Assembly: GCF_024460775.1 (NCBI RefSeq)
Contig: NZ_JANFYZ010000001.1
Location: 599,521-663,520 of the forward strand
From: Desulfovibrio desulfuricans
GTDB lineage: Bacteria; Desulfobacterota; Desulfovibrionia; Desulfovibrionales; Desulfovibrionaceae
Reading direction: 5' to 3'
Length of the DNA: 64,000 nt
A program made the translations under genes and the position numbers. The notes below the pieces were generated by a model. It was not told the origin of the DNA, made no database searches, and worked only from the letters and a program-made list of their open reading frames with translations. Positions within the stretch are counted from its first letter, which is position 1; each line of letters begins with the position of its first letter. Below, piece after piece: positions 49,013 through 59,252 of this stretch.

Positions 49013-49042
49013 AGGGCGCTCTCCCCTGCGGAAAAGCGCCCT
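49013..49042 (-). terminator. Hairpin after trpA
   Basis: AGGGCGCT (49013-49020) pairs with AGCGCCCT (49035-49042). On the minus strand TTGTTATCTGG follows, a weak T-rich tail. Confidence 0.55.
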
Positions 49043-49083
49043 CATTTTGTGCAGAAGACGATAGAAACAGCTTCTATTTCCAG

Positions 49084-49851
49084 CTACTTCCAGCGAGCCA
49101 GAAATTCAGCGGCGCTGTTGCCTGCATCGATATGCTTGAGCAGGGCGCTGCCGAAAACAACGGCGTCGGGCCGCGCATCGGGCGAAAGAGCCTCAAGCTG
49201 GGAAGGCTCACGCAGGCCAAAGCCAAGAGCCAGCGGCAGTTTGAAGGCCGAACGCGCACGGCGCATGGTCACCGCCACCTGGGGCGCCAGGTCGTTGCGC
49301 TCGCCAGTGATGCCCATGACCGAAACCACGTACACATAGCCTTCGCCCACGCTGTTGTAGAGGGCCATGCGCTCCGCGCTGGTATTGGGGCCAACCAGAG
49401 GGATGAGGGCAATGCCTTCTTTTTTCAGGGCTTCGCGCAACGGCCCGGCTTCTTCGTAGGGCAGATCAGGCACGATAAAGCCGTGTACGCCGCCGCGCGC
49501 TGCGTCCCGCGCCAGCTTTTCGTAGCCATATTGCAGAAAAGGATTCAGGTAGCCCATAAGTACCACGCCAGCCTGAATAAGCCCCTTGCGTTCAATGAGT
49601 TCTTCCAGAATGCCGCGCAGGCTTACGCCATCGCTCAGGGCGCGGCGCGAGGCTTCTTCCACCACCGGCCCATCTGCCACAGGGTCGGAAAAGGGCACGC
49701 CGATTTCGATAATATCCGCGCCGCCTTCGTCCAGCTCCATCAGCGTGGGCCAGAAGGTGGACTGATCGGGAAAGCCCGCCGTCAAAAAGGGAATCAGCGC
49801 CGGACGACCGGCCGCCTTGGCATCGCGGATTTTCTGTTCAAGAATATTCAT
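49084..49851 (-). CDS. trpA: Tryptophan synthase alpha subunit
   Basis: TrpA splits indole-3-glycerol phosphate to indole, passed to TrpB. The 255-aa protein has LIPFLTAGFPDQ, the catalytic Glu in ADIIEIGVPFSDPVADG, catalytic Asp in VPDLPYEEAG and the phosphate-binding GFGLREPSQLE (function as in the family). It starts two bases after the trpB stop and is the last gene of the operon. Confidence 0.98.
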   Translation of the reverse strand: MNILEQKIRDAKAAGRPALIPFLTAGFPDQSTFWPTLMELDEGGADIIEIGVPFSDPVADGPVVEEASRRALSDGVSLRGILEELIERKGLIQAGVVLMGYLNPFLQYGYEKLARDAARGGVHGFIVPDLPYEEAGPLREALKKEGIALIPLVGPNTSAERMALYNSVGEGYVYVVSVMGITGERNDLAPQVAVTMRRARSAFKLPLALGFGLREPSQLEALSPDARPDAVVFGSALLKHIDAGNSAAEFLARWK

Positions 49852-49853
49852 GA

Positions 49854-51047
49854 CTACACCTCTTCCTGGCCCTGCGCCGCAAAGCCCAGCGCCTTGTTGA
49901 CAATGCCCAGATCCTTGTCGCCGCGACCAGACAGGTTCACCACCACCTGATCGCCCTTTTTGAATTCCTGCGGGTGGTCGAGCACCCAGGCAAGAGCGTG
50001 CGAAGATTCAAGCGCAGGCAGGATGCCCTCTGCGCGGCACAGGCGCTGGAAGGCGTTGAGCGCGTTGGCGTCCTTGACCATGCCGTAATGGACGCGCCCG
50101 ATTTTTTGCAGCCACGAATGTTCCGGCCCCACACCGGGATAATCCAGCCCGGCAGAAATGGAGTGCGAGGGTTCAACCTGACCGTCGCTGTTTTGCAGCA
50201 GCATGCTGTACGCGCCGTGCAGCACGCCGGGGGTGCCAAGATTCAACGGGGCGGAATTGAAGCAGCCGGTCTCGCCCGTGCCTGCCGCCTCCACGCCGAT
50301 GATCCGCACGCTGGCGTCATCCACAAAGGGATGGAACATGCCGATGGCGTTGGAGCCGCCGCCCACGCAGGCCACTACGGCATCAGGCAGCCGCCCGGTT
50401 CTTTCCAGCATCTGGGCGCGGGTTTCGCGGCCAATGACGCTTTGCAGCATGCGCACCAGCTTGGGGAAGGGGTGCGGCCCGGCAGCGGTGCCAAAACAGT
50501 AGTGGGTTGTTTTCTGGCTGCCGATCCAGGCGCGCAAGGCCTCGTTGATGGCGTCCTTGAGGGTACGGGTGCCGCTTTCCACCGCATGTACGGTGGCGCC
50601 CAGCAGCTTCATGCGCATGACGTTGGGAGCCTGCCGCACCACGTCTTCCGCACCCATATAGATGGTGCATTCCATGCCCAGCCGGGCGGCTGCCGCAGCC
50701 GTGGCAACGCCGTGCTGGCCAGCGCCGGTTTCCGCCACCAGGGCTGTTTTGCCCATATATTTGGCAAGCAGAGCCTGCCCAAGGGTGTTATTGACCTTGT
50801 GCGCGCCCGTGTGTAGCAGATCCTCGCGCTTGAGCCACAGGTCAAAACCAAGCTCGCCCGAAAGCGTGGGACAATAGGTCAGCGGCGTTTCGCGCCCGGC
50901 ATAGTTGAACAGCAGGTCTTTCAGCTCTGCCTGAAACTTTTCGGTGGGATAAATGTCGCGCATGGCCGCTTCCACTTCCATAAGGGGCGGCATAAGCAGT
51001 TCGGGAACAAAGCAGCCTCCGAACTCACCAAAGTAACTGTCTTTCAT
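49854..51047 (-). CDS. trpB: Tryptophan synthase beta subunit
   Basis: TrpB joins indole and serine to tryptophan with PLP. The 397-aa protein has GRETPLTYC, the PLP lysine in [16 protein letters not shown], the glycine loop [12 protein letters not shown], and [15 protein letters not shown]. It is of the TrpB1 type that pairs with TrpA. Its ATG overlaps the trpF stop by four bases. Confidence 0.98.
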   Translation of the reverse strand: MKDSYFGEFGGCFVPELLMPPLMEVEAAMRDIYPTEKFQAELKDLLFNYAGRETPLTYCPTLSGELGFDLWLKREDLLHTGAHKVNNTLGQALLAKYMGKTALVAETGAGQHGVATAAAAARLGMECTIYMGAEDVVRQAPNVMRMKLLGATVHAVESGTRTLKDAINEALRAWIGSQKTTHYCFGTAAGPHPFPKLVRMLQSVIGRETRAQMLERTGRLPDAVVACVGGGSNAIGMFHPFVDDASVRIIGVEAAGTGETGCFNSAPLNLGTPGVLHGAYSMLLQNSDGQVEPSHSISAGLDYPGVGPEHSWLQKIGRVHYGMVKDANALNAFQRLCRAEGILPALESSHALAWVLDHPQEFKKGDQVVVNLSGRGDKDLGIVNKALGFAAQGQEEV

Positions 51048-51676
51048 AACGAATACCCATTGCCTTTGGAGTTTGCGGCCATAAATGCAGCCGCCATTTT
51101 TTCCCTGTTTTTACACCCCGGCGCGTCTTCCACGCCGGAATTGAAATCCACCCCGGCAGGCGCGCACATGCCTACGGCCATTGCCACATTGGCTGCGCTC
51201 AATCCCCCGGCAAGCAGCCAGGGATGCGCCGGGCGCAGGCTGGCCAGATCAGACCAGTCCAGCTTGTGCCCGCTGCCGCCGCCTTTCAGCCCCGCATCAA
51301 GCAGGTAATAGGCGCAGGCTTCGGCATTGCGTTGTAAATCATTGTACAACAAAGCGCGGTGGGTGTAACGGTCGGGCCAGAGCACCCGAATGACGCGCTC
51401 CGCGCCGATGGCGCGGGCGCATTCCACACTCTGGTGACCGTGCAGTTGCGCGTAATCAAGCCGGGCTTCGTCCATGATGCGCCGGATTTCGTCCGCACCC
51501 TGATTCACAAAAACGCCCACCCGCAGCATGGCTCCACTGTCCAAGGCTGCCGCCTGCGCAACCGTTACGCCGCGCGGGCTGCGGGGGTGAAAGATAAAAC
51601 CGCACATGGCAGCACCAAGGCTGGCCGCATGGTCAACATCCTCTTGCCGTGTGAGGCCGCAGAACTTGATCAGCAT
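51044..51676 (-). CDS. trpF: Phosphoribosylanthranilate isomerase
   Basis: TrpF isomerises phosphoribosylanthranilate. The 210-aa protein begins [14 protein letters not shown] with catalytic Cys7, has [18 protein letters not shown], and the C-terminal phosphate site [12 protein letters not shown] and [12 protein letters not shown]. The start is the ATG at 51676 with GGAG seven bases upstream, not the in-frame TTG at 51682. It overlaps the trpC stop by seven bases and the trpB start by four. Confidence 0.97.
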   Translation of the reverse strand: MLIKFCGLTRQEDVDHAASLGAAMCGFIFHPRSPRGVTVAQAAALDSGAMLRVGVFVNQGADEIRRIMDEARLDYAQLHGHQSVECARAIGAERVIRVLWPDRYTHRALLYNDLQRNAEACAYYLLDAGLKGGGSGHKLDWSDLASLRPAHPWLLAGGLSAANVAMAVGMCAPAGVDFNSGVEDAPGCKNREKMAAAFMAANSKGNGYSL

Positions 51677-52503
51677 GTGCAATCTCCATCAGTTTTGGCT
51701 GTAGCTCCCAGCAGGGCCGCCAAGGCCTCACCCGGAGCGCCGCCTTCCATCAGGGCGCTGCCCACAAGGGCGGCATGATATCCCGCAGATGCCGCTGCCC
51801 GCAGATGATCCGCGCTGCTCATGCCGCTGGCTGCAATCCACAGTTCGCCACTGGCGGGCGGGCAGGCCCGTATCAGTTTCAGGCAGGCATCGCGATCCAC
51901 CGCCAGACTTTCCAGATCGCGGGCATTGACCTGTATAATGCGCGCCCCGCTCTCGCGGGCAAGGCGCAGATCTTCCGCATCAAATATCTCCACCACCGCC
52001 TGAATGCCGTAGCCCTCCGCCTGTTCACGCAAGGCCCGCAAGGTCGCGGCGTCCGGCGTCAGCCGCACGATGAGCAACAGGGCTGAGGCTGGCGTGGCCG
52101 CCGTGGCCCGCACCTGCAAAGGATCAAAAATAAAATCCTTGCGCAGCAAAGGCACACGAGGCCCATTGTAGAGCGCCGGGTTAGCGGCGCGGGCCAGATA
52201 TTCCAGCCGCCCGCGAAAAAAAGCTTCTTCCGTCAGCACAGATACGGCGCTGGCCCCTGCGGCGGCATACTGGCGCGCCACATCTTCCACATCCAGATTC
52301 TCGCAGATCACGCCGCGCGAAGGCGAGGCCCGCTTGTATTCCGCCACCACCGCCAGAGGGCAGCCCGGCGCGCGGAGAGTTAAAGCTGCAGCAAAATCTG
52401 GCCGCTGCCCTTCATACGCCGCTGGCAGAGCGTCCTGTGCTTCCAGAGCTCGCAGGGCCTCGACCTCAGCCTCCTTGGCCTTGCGAAAACGCTCAAGCAG
52501 CAT
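51670..52503 (-). CDS. trpC: Indole-3-glycerol phosphate synthase
   Basis: TrpC closes the indole ring. The 277-aa protein has VVAEYKRASPSRG (catalytic Lys), VSVLTEEAFFRG, LLRKDFIFDP (second Lys) and the phosphate site near LVGSALMEGGAPGEAL. The start at 52503 has AGGAAGG upstream. It is separate from trpF, unlike the fused enzyme of E. coli. It overlaps the trpGD stop by 11 bases. Confidence 0.97.
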   Translation of the reverse strand: MLLERFRKAKEAEVEALRALEAQDALPAAYEGQRPDFAAALTLRAPGCPLAVVAEYKRASPSRGVICENLDVEDVARQYAAAGASAVSVLTEEAFFRGRLEYLARAANPALYNGPRVPLLRKDFIFDPLQVRATAATPASALLLIVRLTPDAATLRALREQAEGYGIQAVVEIFDAEDLRLARESGARIIQVNARDLESLAVDRDACLKLIRACPPASGELWIAASGMSSADHLRAAASAGYHAALVGSALMEGGAPGEALAALLGATAKTDGDCTC

Positions 52504-54085
52504 TGAGCACCTTCCTGCCCACACCGGCGCTCACGGCCTCGCGGGCGCGGGCCATGCACAGGGCCATATCCATCTTTTCTTCCAGCAGATAGATGGCAAG
52601 CCCCACGTTGAGCACCACCATGTCCATCATGGCGCGCGGCCCCTGCCCGTTGAGAATATCATTGAGCACGGCCACGGCTTCTTCCTTGCCGCTCACGGCC
52701 AGATCTTCCACTGTGCAGGAGGCTATGCCGAATTCCTGCGGGTCGAGCATCATGGGCGTCACCTTGCCATTGTGCAGCAAAGCCATCTTGGTGGGGCCGA
52801 TGGGCGTCACCTCGTCATAGTTGCCAGAGCCGCAAACAACGGCGGCGCGGTGCAGGGGCGACTGCATGAGAGTTTCGGCCACCAGCTCCACCAGCTCGGG
52901 CCGCGCCACACCCATAAGCAGATGGCTGGGCCGCGCCGGATTGATCATGGGGCCAAGAATGTTGAACAGGGTGCGCACTCCCATCTCTTTGCGCACAGGG
53001 CCGATATTGGCAAAGGAAGGATGGAAGTACGGGGCAAAAATAAAGGCGAAATTACGCTTTTTGACCATCTCGGCCACGGAGGCGGGGTCTTTTTCCAGCG
53101 TGATGCCGAGGGCTTCCAGAGCATCCGCGCTGCCGCACTTGGACGAAACCGCCCGGTTGCCGTGCTTGACCACCTTGTAGCCCATGCCTGCCAACGTCAG
53201 AGAAGAGGCCGTGGAGCAGTTGAAGGAATTGCGTCCGTCCCCGCCGGTACCCACCACATCAATGGTTGTTCCCGAAATGCCGTCCACGCGCACGGCGCGG
53301 GCCAAAGCGGCGCGTGTGGCGTGAGCCAGTTCAAGGGCGCTCTCGCCCTTCATGCGCAGCCCCATGAGGAAACCGCCCGCCTGCGCCGGGGTCATCTTGC
53401 CGTCCATGAGGGCCGCAAAACCCGCCGCCGCCATTTCGGCGGAGAGGTTTTCCCTGCGGGCCAGACGCTCCAGAATGCCGGAGAAGTCGGAGGTTTCCGC
53501 GCCTGTGCCGAGGATGCTCTGCGGGAAGTTGCCCAGCAGACGCAGGCCGTCCGGCGTGAGCACGGACTCGGGGTGGAACTGCACGCCGACCCACGGGCGG
53601 TCATTATAGCGCAGAGCCATCACTTCGCCTTCGGGTGCGCGGGCAGTGACCGTAAACCGGGGGTTTTCCGCATCTTCATCGGCGCGCACCACAAGGGAGT
53701 GGTAGCGGCCCACGCGCATGGGGTTGGGCAGGCCCAAAAACATGCCCGTGCCGTCGTGTACAATTTCAGACTGTTTGCCGTGCATGATGCACGGGCCGAC
53801 CTCAACTTTAGCTCCGGCATGCAGCCCCAAAAGCTGGTGGCCAAGGCACACTCCCAGTACGGGGATGCGCGGGCTGAGGCGCTTGAGGAATTCGGGGCAC
53901 AGCCCCGCATCGGCGGGATGCCCCGGCCCGGGCGAAATGCAGACCATGGAAAGTTCGGGGTTCACCGCCATGTCCAGCACGGCGGGGTCATCGTTGCGCA
54001 GCACCACAGGCTTGTGCCCAAGGGCGTAAAAAGCCTGCACAAGATTGTAGGTAAAGGAATCGTAATTATCGATGAGCAGAAACAT
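52493..54085 (-). CDS. trpGD: Fused anthranilate synthase glutaminase / phosphoribosyltransferase
   Basis: 530-aa fusion. Residues about 1-195 are the TrpG amidotransferase: IDNYDSFTYNLVQAF, the nucleophile Cys in GVCLGHQLLGLHAG, and the catalytic His in VGVQFHPESVLT. Residues about 200-530 are TrpD: VVGTGGDGRNSFNCSTASS, KHGNRAVSSKCGSADALEALG. The start is at 54085; a frame to 54250 is rejected. It overlaps the trpE stop by 20 bases, so expression with TrpE is coupled. The fusion is like that in E. coli. Confidence 0.97.
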   Translation of the reverse strand: MFLLIDNYDSFTYNLVQAFYALGHKPVVLRNDDPAVLDMAVNPELSMVCISPGPGHPADAGLCPEFLKRLSPRIPVLGVCLGHQLLGLHAGAKVEVGPCIMHGKQSEIVHDGTGMFLGLPNPMRVGRYHSLVVRADEDAENPRFTVTARAPEGEVMALRYNDRPWVGVQFHPESVLTPDGLRLLGNFPQSILGTGAETSDFSGILERLARRENLSAEMAAAGFAALMDGKMTPAQAGGFLMGLRMKGESALELAHATRAALARAVRVDGISGTTIDVVGTGGDGRNSFNCSTASSLTLAGMGYKVVKHGNRAVSSKCGSADALEALGITLEKDPASVAEMVKKRNFAFIFAPYFHPSFANIGPVRKEMGVRTLFNILGPMINPARPSHLLMGVARPELVELVAETLMQSPLHRAAVVCGSGNYDEVTPIGPTKMALLHNGKVTPMMLDPQEFGIASCTVEDLAVSGKEEAVAVLNDILNGQGPRAMMDMVVLNVGLAIYLLEEKMDMALCMARAREAVSAGVGRKVLNAA

Positions 54086-55523
54086 ATTCTTCGTCCTCCG
54101 CACGCAGGGCCAGGCGCATGATGGCTGATTTGTTGCACACTTCCTTCCATTCCAGATCGGGATCGGAGTCATGCACGATGCCTCCGCCCGCCTGCCAGAA
54201 GAGCTTGCCGTCACGCATCCACATGCTGCGGATGGTGATGCCCGTATCAAGGTTCACGCTGTCCTTGTCCAGACCGAGCCAGCCGATGCAGCCAGCGTAG
54301 GGGCCACGCGCGCGGCCTTCCACCTCGCGGATGATTTCCATGGCCCGCACCTTGGGCGCGCCGGAAACCGTACCCGCCGGGAAGGTGGCCGCCAGCACGT
54401 CCAGAGCGTCCAGCCCTTCCTCAAGGCGGGCGCTGACCCGGCTTGTGAGGTGCATGACGTGCGAGTAGCGTTCAACTTCCATGTAGCGTTCCAGATTCAC
54501 CGAGCCGGGCTGGGCCACGCGGCCAAGGTCGTTGCGACCAAGGTCTACCAGCATGACGTGCTCGGCGCGTTCCTTGGGGTCATCGCGCAGTTCGGCGGCA
54601 AGGGCGGCGTCTTCAAGGTCGTCCGCGCCGCGTTTGCGCGTGCCTGCGATAGGCGAAAGCTGCAAATGCCCCGCGGTACAACGCACCATGACCTCGGGCG
54701 AAGAACCGAAAAGCGTCAGCTCGGGAAAGCGCATGTAGAACATGTAGGGCGAAGCGTTGAACCGGCGCATGCGGCGGTACAGTTCAAAGGGATTGCCCTC
54801 AAAAGGCGTGGAAAACCGCACGGAAGGCACAACCTGAATGGCCTCGCCCTGGCGCAGCATCTCCTTGATGCGGCGCACGTAATCCTTGTAGCCTTCCTCG
54901 CCGGGTTCAGCGCAGACATTGTCGGGATTGATACGCACGGCCCCGGCCTGCCCCGTGGCGCGGGCTTCCAGCGATTCACGCGAGCTTTGCAGCGCGCGGT
55001 GTTCGCCCAGGCTCACCTGACAGAGCCGGTTATACAGATGGTCAAACACAAGCACGGTTGACGGCAGCATGAGCAGGCAGTCGGCCTCGCTCTGCGGCAT
55101 GACAGGGGCCAGCTTGGGGTTGAACAGACCCGCCATGCCAAAACCAAGATACCCGTAAAGAGCGCGGGTAATGGGCGGCAGGTTTGTGATGTTGGCCGGG
55201 CCAGCTATGGTCAGCGCAGCCATGAGCGCCCGCAGGCCGTCCACAAAGGGTTTGCCCTCAAAGCGCGCCAGGGGCGTTAAGATGTCGTTGCGGATGTCCA
55301 GCGCAAGCTTGCCATCGCGGCAAGAGATGAACAAAGCCGCATCGCAGGCCAGAATGCTGTAACGCCCCCAGCGACCATCCACCTCGGCGCTTTCAAGCAA
55401 GATGCCGTTACCGGCCCCGACCATGCCCATAAACAGGCTGATGGGCGTGTCCATATCCGCTGGCAACCAGCGGGCGGTTTGTTGCAGCGTCAGCATATGC
55501 TGCGCATCACCGTTCTCTTTCAT
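54066..55523 (-). CDS. trpE: Anthranilate synthase component I
   Basis: TrpE makes anthranilate from chorismate with ammonia from TrpG. The 485-aa protein has the tryptophan-feedback motif LLES (GILLESAEVDGRWGRYS), then the chorismate-binding domain with GSSPEVMVR, PIAGTRKRG, LGRNDLGRVA and GTVSGAPKVRAMEII. The ATG at 55523 has AAGGA eight bases upstream and is preferred over 55532. It follows the attenuator. Confidence 0.97.
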   Translation of the reverse strand: MKENGDAQHMLTLQQTARWLPADMDTPISLFMGMVGAGNGILLESAEVDGRWGRYSILACDAALFISCRDGKLALDIRNDILTPLARFEGKPFVDGLRALMAALTIAGPANITNLPPITRALYGYLGFGMAGLFNPKLAPVMPQSEADCLLMLPSTVLVFDHLYNRLCQVSLGEHRALQSSRESLEARATGQAGAVRINPDNVCAEPGEEGYKDYVRRIKEMLRQGEAIQVVPSVRFSTPFEGNPFELYRRMRRFNASPYMFYMRFPELTLFGSSPEVMVRCTAGHLQLSPIAGTRKRGADDLEDAALAAELRDDPKERAEHVMLVDLGRNDLGRVAQPGSVNLERYMEVERYSHVMHLTSRVSARLEEGLDALDVLAATFPAGTVSGAPKVRAMEIIREVEGRARGPYAGCIGWLGLDKDSVNLDTGITIRSMWMRDGKLFWQAGGGIVHDSDPDLEWKEVCNKSAIMRLALRAEDEEYVSAHR

Positions 55524-55558
55524 CTGGCGCATCCTTTGGGTTTTTGTGCCTGAAAAAC

Positions 55559-55590
55559 AAAAAAACGCCGCCTCCCTTGGGGAGACGGCG
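55559..55590 (-). terminator. trp attenuator terminator
   Basis: On the minus strand CGCCGTCTCC (55581-55590) pairs with GGAGGCGGCG (55566-55575), one wobble, and is followed by TTTTTTT. It lies between the leader peptide stop and trpE, in the correct place for transcription attenuation. Confidence 0.9.
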
Positions 55591-55623
55591 TCTACTTACG
55601 ACAATGCCAACGTACCGGAACTA

Positions 55624-55710
55624 TTAAGCCCGCACGTCTCCCCCACGCAGTTGGATGCGCCACCACCAGCCTTTGAAGCTGTTAGAAATGGTGTTGGAGA
55701 AAACGTTCAT
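55624..55710 (-). CDS. trpL: trp operon leader peptide
   Basis: A 28-aa reading frame, too short for ordinary gene calling: M-N-V-F-S-N-T-I-S-N-S-F-K-G-W-W-W-R-I-Q then L-R-G-G-D-V-R-A and TAA. Three consecutive Trp codons (TGG TGG TGG) make ribosome stalling dependent on charged tRNA-Trp. It lies about 24 bases after the predicted transcription start and upstream of the attenuator hairpin. The E. coli leader has two Trp codons; here there are three. The 5' end has AAGGAACTAGG, a weak ribosome-binding site. Confidence 0.88.
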   Translation of the reverse strand: MNVFSNTISNSFKGWWWRIQLRGGDVRA

Positions 55711-55740
55711 ATAAATGCCTAGTTCCTTATGTTTCAAGTC

Positions 55741-55769
55741 ACACTACGCATCCAGCCGCAGGCTGTCAA
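55741..55769 (-). promoter_or_regulatory. trp operon promoter
   Basis: On the minus strand -35 TTGACA (55764-55769) and -10 TAGTGT (55741-55746) with 17 bases between. Transcription would begin near 55734, giving a leader that contains trpL and the attenuator. I see no TrpR operator with the E. coli consensus. Confidence 0.7.
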
Positions 55770-55815
55770 CAACGCAGGGCGGTTTTTCAGTAAATTTCCG
55801 TTACAGCATCAGCTA

Positions 55816-55862
55816 CGGCAAGCGGGAGGGCGCGCCCTGAACGGCTTTGCCCTCCCCTGCCG
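55816..55862. repeat. Hairpin between glnN and the trp promoter
   Basis: CGGCA and GGGAGGGC pair with GCCCTCCC and TGCCG (outer 55816-55820 with 55858-55862; inner 55824-55831 with 55849-55856). No T-run follows. It could be the glnN 3' structure. Confidence 0.45.
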
Positions 55863-55869
55863 TACAGGC

Positions 55870-58062
55870 CTACTTGCCGAACAGAATTTCCTGATAATTG
55901 GGCAGCGCCCACAGGTCGTCAGCCACGCGCACTTCAAGCATGTCCGCGTAGCGGCGCACTTCAACCATGCGGGGCAGCACATATTCGCGATAGCTGAGGG
56001 CGGCTTCAAAGCCGTAGCCCAGGCTGTCCGCCTTGGCCAACACTTCTTCAAGCTGGCCGCAGGCATCCTGCATGAGGCGCAGATTTGAAGTGATTTCTGC
56101 CAGGGTCACAGTTTTGGGATCCTTGCCGATGGCGCGCATATTGGCTGCCGTGGCGGCCAGTTCACCCTGATAGCGCATGCCCGCAGGGTAAATGATGGTA
56201 TTGGCCATGCGGATAACCAGATTGGCCTCGGTGCGCACGGTTTTGCAGTACTGCTCAAGATAGATTTCCTGCCGCGCCTTGAGTTCGGCCCTGTTGAGCA
56301 CGCCAGCCTTTTCATAAAGGTTGACCACTTCGGGCTTGGTCAGCTCGGCCAGAGCCTCGGGGGTGGTGCGCAGGTTGGGCAGGCCACGGCGTTCGGCTTC
56401 CTTGTGCCACACTTCGGAGTAGCCGTCGCCGTTGAAGATAACGGCGCTGTGCTCGTCAATGACATGGCTGATAAAGGATTCCAGAGCCTGATTGAAGGTC
56501 TTGCCCTGGGCCAGTTCCTTTTCAAGCCAGTCGGCTGCGAAGCCCAGCGAATCGGCCATCATGGTGTTGAGGGCTGTGATGGAACCCGCCGCAGACTGGC
56601 TGGAGCCAAGCGCGCGGAACTCGAACCTGTTGCCGGTAAAGGCCACGGGGCTTGTGCGGTTGCGGTCGCCGGGATCGGCGGGCAGCGGCGGCAGCGTATC
56701 CACGCCCAGATTGAGGGCGCGGCCTGTGCGGCCACCGGCGGCGTTTTCAACGCGTCCGGCGCGGAAGGCTTCAAACACTTCCGTCAGCTGATCGCCGAGG
56801 AAGATGGACATGATGGCTGGCGGAGCCTCGTTGGCGCCCAGACGGTGATCGTTGCTGGCGCTGGCGACGGTTGCGCGCAGCAGGCCGCCGAACTTGTGCA
56901 CGGCGCGGATCATGGCGGCGCAGAACACCAGGAACTTGGCGTTGGCATGCGGGGTTTCGCCGGGATCAAACAGGGTGCCCAGCTCCGCATTGCCGATGGA
57001 ATAGTTCAGGTGCTTGCCCGAGCCGTTCACGCCCGCAAAGGGCTTTTCATGCAGCAGACACTTGAGGCCGTAGCGCTTTGCCACGTTGCGCAGCTTGGCC
57101 ATGATGATGTGGTTGTGGTCAACCGCAAGGTTGCTCACCTCAAAGAGGGGCGCAATTTCGTACTGGCTGGGGGCCACTTCGTTGTGGCGGGTGCGCACGG
57201 GCACGCCCAGCTTGTACAGCTCGCGCTCCACTTCCATCATGTACGAAAGCACACGCTGGGGGATAACGCCAAAGTACTGGTCGCTGAATTCCTGTCCCTT
57301 GGCGGGACGCGCCCCAAACAGGGAACGCCCGGCGATCTGGAGGTCGGGACGCGCAAAATTGAAGTTGTGGTCAATGCAGAAGTATTCCTGCTCAAGCCCG
57401 GCGTAGGAAACAATGGGCAGGGGCGTATCTTCGCCAAAAAGCGCCAGCACGCGGTGAGCCTCGCGGTTCAGGGCCTGGCCGGAACGCAGCATGGGCGTTT
57501 TTTTGTCCAGTGCAACACCCGTCCACGAAAGGAACATGGTGGGGATGCACAGGAAGGTGCCGTTGGGGTTCTCCATGATGTAGGCGGGGCTGGTCACATC
57601 CCATGCGGTGTAGCCGCGCGCCTCAAAGGTGGAGCGCAATCCGCCGGAGGGGAAGGACGAAGCGTCAGGTTCGCCGCGAATAAGCATGGAGCCGGAAAAT
57701 TCCGCGATCACGCCGCCCGCGCCGTCAGGCATCAGGAAGCTGTCGTGCTTTTCGGCAGTCTGCCCGGTGAGGGGATAAAAAATGTGGGTAAAATGGGTGG
57801 CACCCTTTTCAATGGCCCAGTCTTTCATGACTGCGGCAACGGTATCGGCGATGGCGGGGTCCATGCGTTCGCCGAATTCAATGGTTTTGCGCAGCGCCTT
57901 GTACACGCTCTTGGGCAGGCGTTCGCGCATGATGCGGTCATTGAACACGTTGCACCCGAAAATATCGGTGGGTTTGGTGTCCACGAAATTCAGGGGGGCC
58001 GCTTCGGGTTTGTAGGTAGTGATGGCCTCAATGGCGCTTTGTCTGGCGGATTTGCTGCTCAT
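55870..58062 (-). CDS. glnN: Type III glutamine synthetase
   Basis: GlnN forms glutamine from glutamate, ammonia and ATP; type III enzymes are hexamers or dodecamers of about 80 kDa subunits. The 730-aa protein has the GSIII markers: an extended N-terminus with [82 protein letters not shown], and a C-terminal domain not in GSI. It is too long for type I GlnA (about 470). GAGG lies eight bases before the ATG. No PII or other nitrogen gene adjoins it; I see no sigma-54 element in the upstream gap. Confidence 0.95.
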   Translation of the reverse strand: MSSKSARQSAIEAITTYKPEAAPLNFVDTKPTDIFGCNVFNDRIMRERLPKSVYKALRKTIEFGERMDPAIADTVAAVMKDWAIEKGATHFTHIFYPLTGQTAEKHDSFLMPDGAGGVIAEFSGSMLIRGEPDASSFPSGGLRSTFEARGYTAWDVTSPAYIMENPNGTFLCIPTMFLSWTGVALDKKTPMLRSGQALNREAHRVLALFGEDTPLPIVSYAGLEQEYFCIDHNFNFARPDLQIAGRSLFGARPAKGQEFSDQYFGVIPQRVLSYMMEVERELYKLGVPVRTRHNEVAPSQYEIAPLFEVSNLAVDHNHIIMAKLRNVAKRYGLKCLLHEKPFAGVNGSGKHLNYSIGNAELGTLFDPGETPHANAKFLVFCAAMIRAVHKFGGLLRATVASASNDHRLGANEAPPAIMSIFLGDQLTEVFEAFRAGRVENAAGGRTGRALNLGVDTLPPLPADPGDRNRTSPVAFTGNRFEFRALGSSQSAAGSITALNTMMADSLGFAADWLEKELAQGKTFNQALESFISHVIDEHSAVIFNGDGYSEVWHKEAERRGLPNLRTTPEALAELTKPEVVNLYEKAGVLNRAELKARQEIYLEQYCKTVRTEANLVIRMANTIIYPAGMRYQGELAATAANMRAIGKDPKTVTLAEITSNLRLMQDACGQLEEVLAKADSLGYGFEAALSYREYVLPRMVEVRRYADMLEVRVADDLWALPNYQEILFGK

Positions 58063-58417
58063 GGACGAACCTCGCGTTCAGGGCTGACGCAGTGTTGGGG
58101 GTGCCGATATTCCCGCTTATGGCGGTTGGATTTATGCCGCTGCATGCAAACCGCAAAACGCCCGCGCCCGTGCTGCCCTGGCGCACGCGGACAAGGGGGG
58201 CTGGTGCAGAGGCCTTGCGGACGCCGTGCAGACGCCCGCACCAAAGCCATGATCTCCGGGCCTGACCATGAAGGCCAGGCCCGGAACAGTATACTCTAAC
58301 GGAACGCGCCCTGGAGCTGCCCGTTGCCGCCACACAAAGCCAGCCATGCAGAATCAATCAACACGGCCAATAAGGCAAAGGCAGAGGCAAAACCGGAAGC
58401 GCGAACCAGAAACCGCT
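58063..58417. other. Intergenic region between the FKBP gene and glnN
   Basis: 355 bases without a supported gene. It has a 9-bp hairpin (58256-58264 with 58276-58284, CCGGGCCTG and its complement) near the FKBP stop, without a T-run. No consensus promoter is apparent; a GGCACC...TGC at about 58110 on the minus strand does not have sigma-54 spacing. Confidence 0.45.
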
Positions 58418-58840
58418 TTAGTTCACGCTCACGATTTCGATTTCAAACGTCAGCGTCTTGCCAGCGAGGGGGTGGTTGGCGTCAAGGGTGATTTCGTCCG
58501 CGCCAACTTCGGTGATGGTCACGTCCATCTGGCCCTGCTCGTTGGAGAGCTGCAAAGGCACGCCCACGTTAAGGGGAATATGGTCGGGCACCTGGGCGCG
58601 GGGAACGGTGAACACCAGTTCGGGATCAGCCTCGCCGTAGGCATCATCAGGCGCAACGGTCACGGTAACGGTTTCGCCCGCTTCGCGACCGTCAACGGCG
58701 GATTCAAAACCCGGGATCAGCATACCCTTGCCCATCACGAATTCCAGGGGTTCGCGCTCACGCGAAGAGTCGAACACCGTGCCATCGTCAAGGGTACCCG
58801 TGTAATGCGCGCGCACCGTATCGCCTTTTTTAATAGGCAT
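58418..58840 (-). CDS. FKBP-type peptidyl-prolyl isomerase, SlyD-like
   Basis: 140-aa FKBP with an insert-in-flap domain of the SlyD type: VRAHYTGTLDDGTVFDSS, MLIPGFESAVDG, and the FKBP end NHPLAGKTLTFEIEIV. SlyD combines prolyl isomerase and chaperone roles. The His-rich nickel-binding tail of E. coli SlyD is absent, so a nickel role for hydrogenase is not indicated by this protein. GGAG lies before the ATG at 58840; the frame to 58984 is rejected. Confidence 0.92.
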   Translation of the reverse strand: MPIKKGDTVRAHYTGTLDDGTVFDSSREREPLEFVMGKGMLIPGFESAVDGREAGETVTVTVAPDDAYGEADPELVFTVPRAQVPDHIPLNVGVPLQLSNEQGQMDVTITEVGADEITLDANHPLAGKTLTFEIEIVSVN

Positions 58841-59142
58841 AACTACTCCATTGCAGTGTGTGTGGGCGGTCTGCGGCAGTGAGCCGCATTGTCGGCAGAA
58901 GCTGCCAGGGCAGAAACCCGCCCGCGAAAAGAATAACGCCCGATTGTAAAGTGCAAGCAAAACACGCCGGGGGCCTTCTGTCAATCTGCAACGTTGCCGT
59001 TAATGCCTTCAATCCCCCTGCCAGCGCGGGTTTGCAGGCTTTGATCTTTTGCGTGCCATTGCGGTAAAAATGCAACCGCCGCAGTTGCATCCCGCCCTGA
59101 CGCGACACGGCTGTCACTCTGCCGTAACAGCCGCTTGCAGGC

Positions 59143-59170
59143 TTGACAGAGTGCCATGCGACACTAATAA
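59143..59170 (+). promoter_or_regulatory. Promoter of lysA
   Basis: TTGACA (59143-59148) and TAATAA (59165-59170) separated by 16 bases, about 80 bases before the lysA start. It lies within the 412-bp gap (58841-59252), which otherwise has no gene. A CACTCTG/CAGAGTG pair flanks the -35, possibly an operator. Confidence 0.65.
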
Positions 59171-59252
59171 TCAACAATTGCTCTCAACGGGAAAACCCCG
59201 CTCTTGTTCGGGCGGCACACGCAATCTTTCAGAGGTATCTCAGAGGTATTTT

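Noticed and set aside
56404..58299. 631-codon plus-strand reading frame across glnN
   Set aside because: Antisense shadow of the type III glutamine synthetase.
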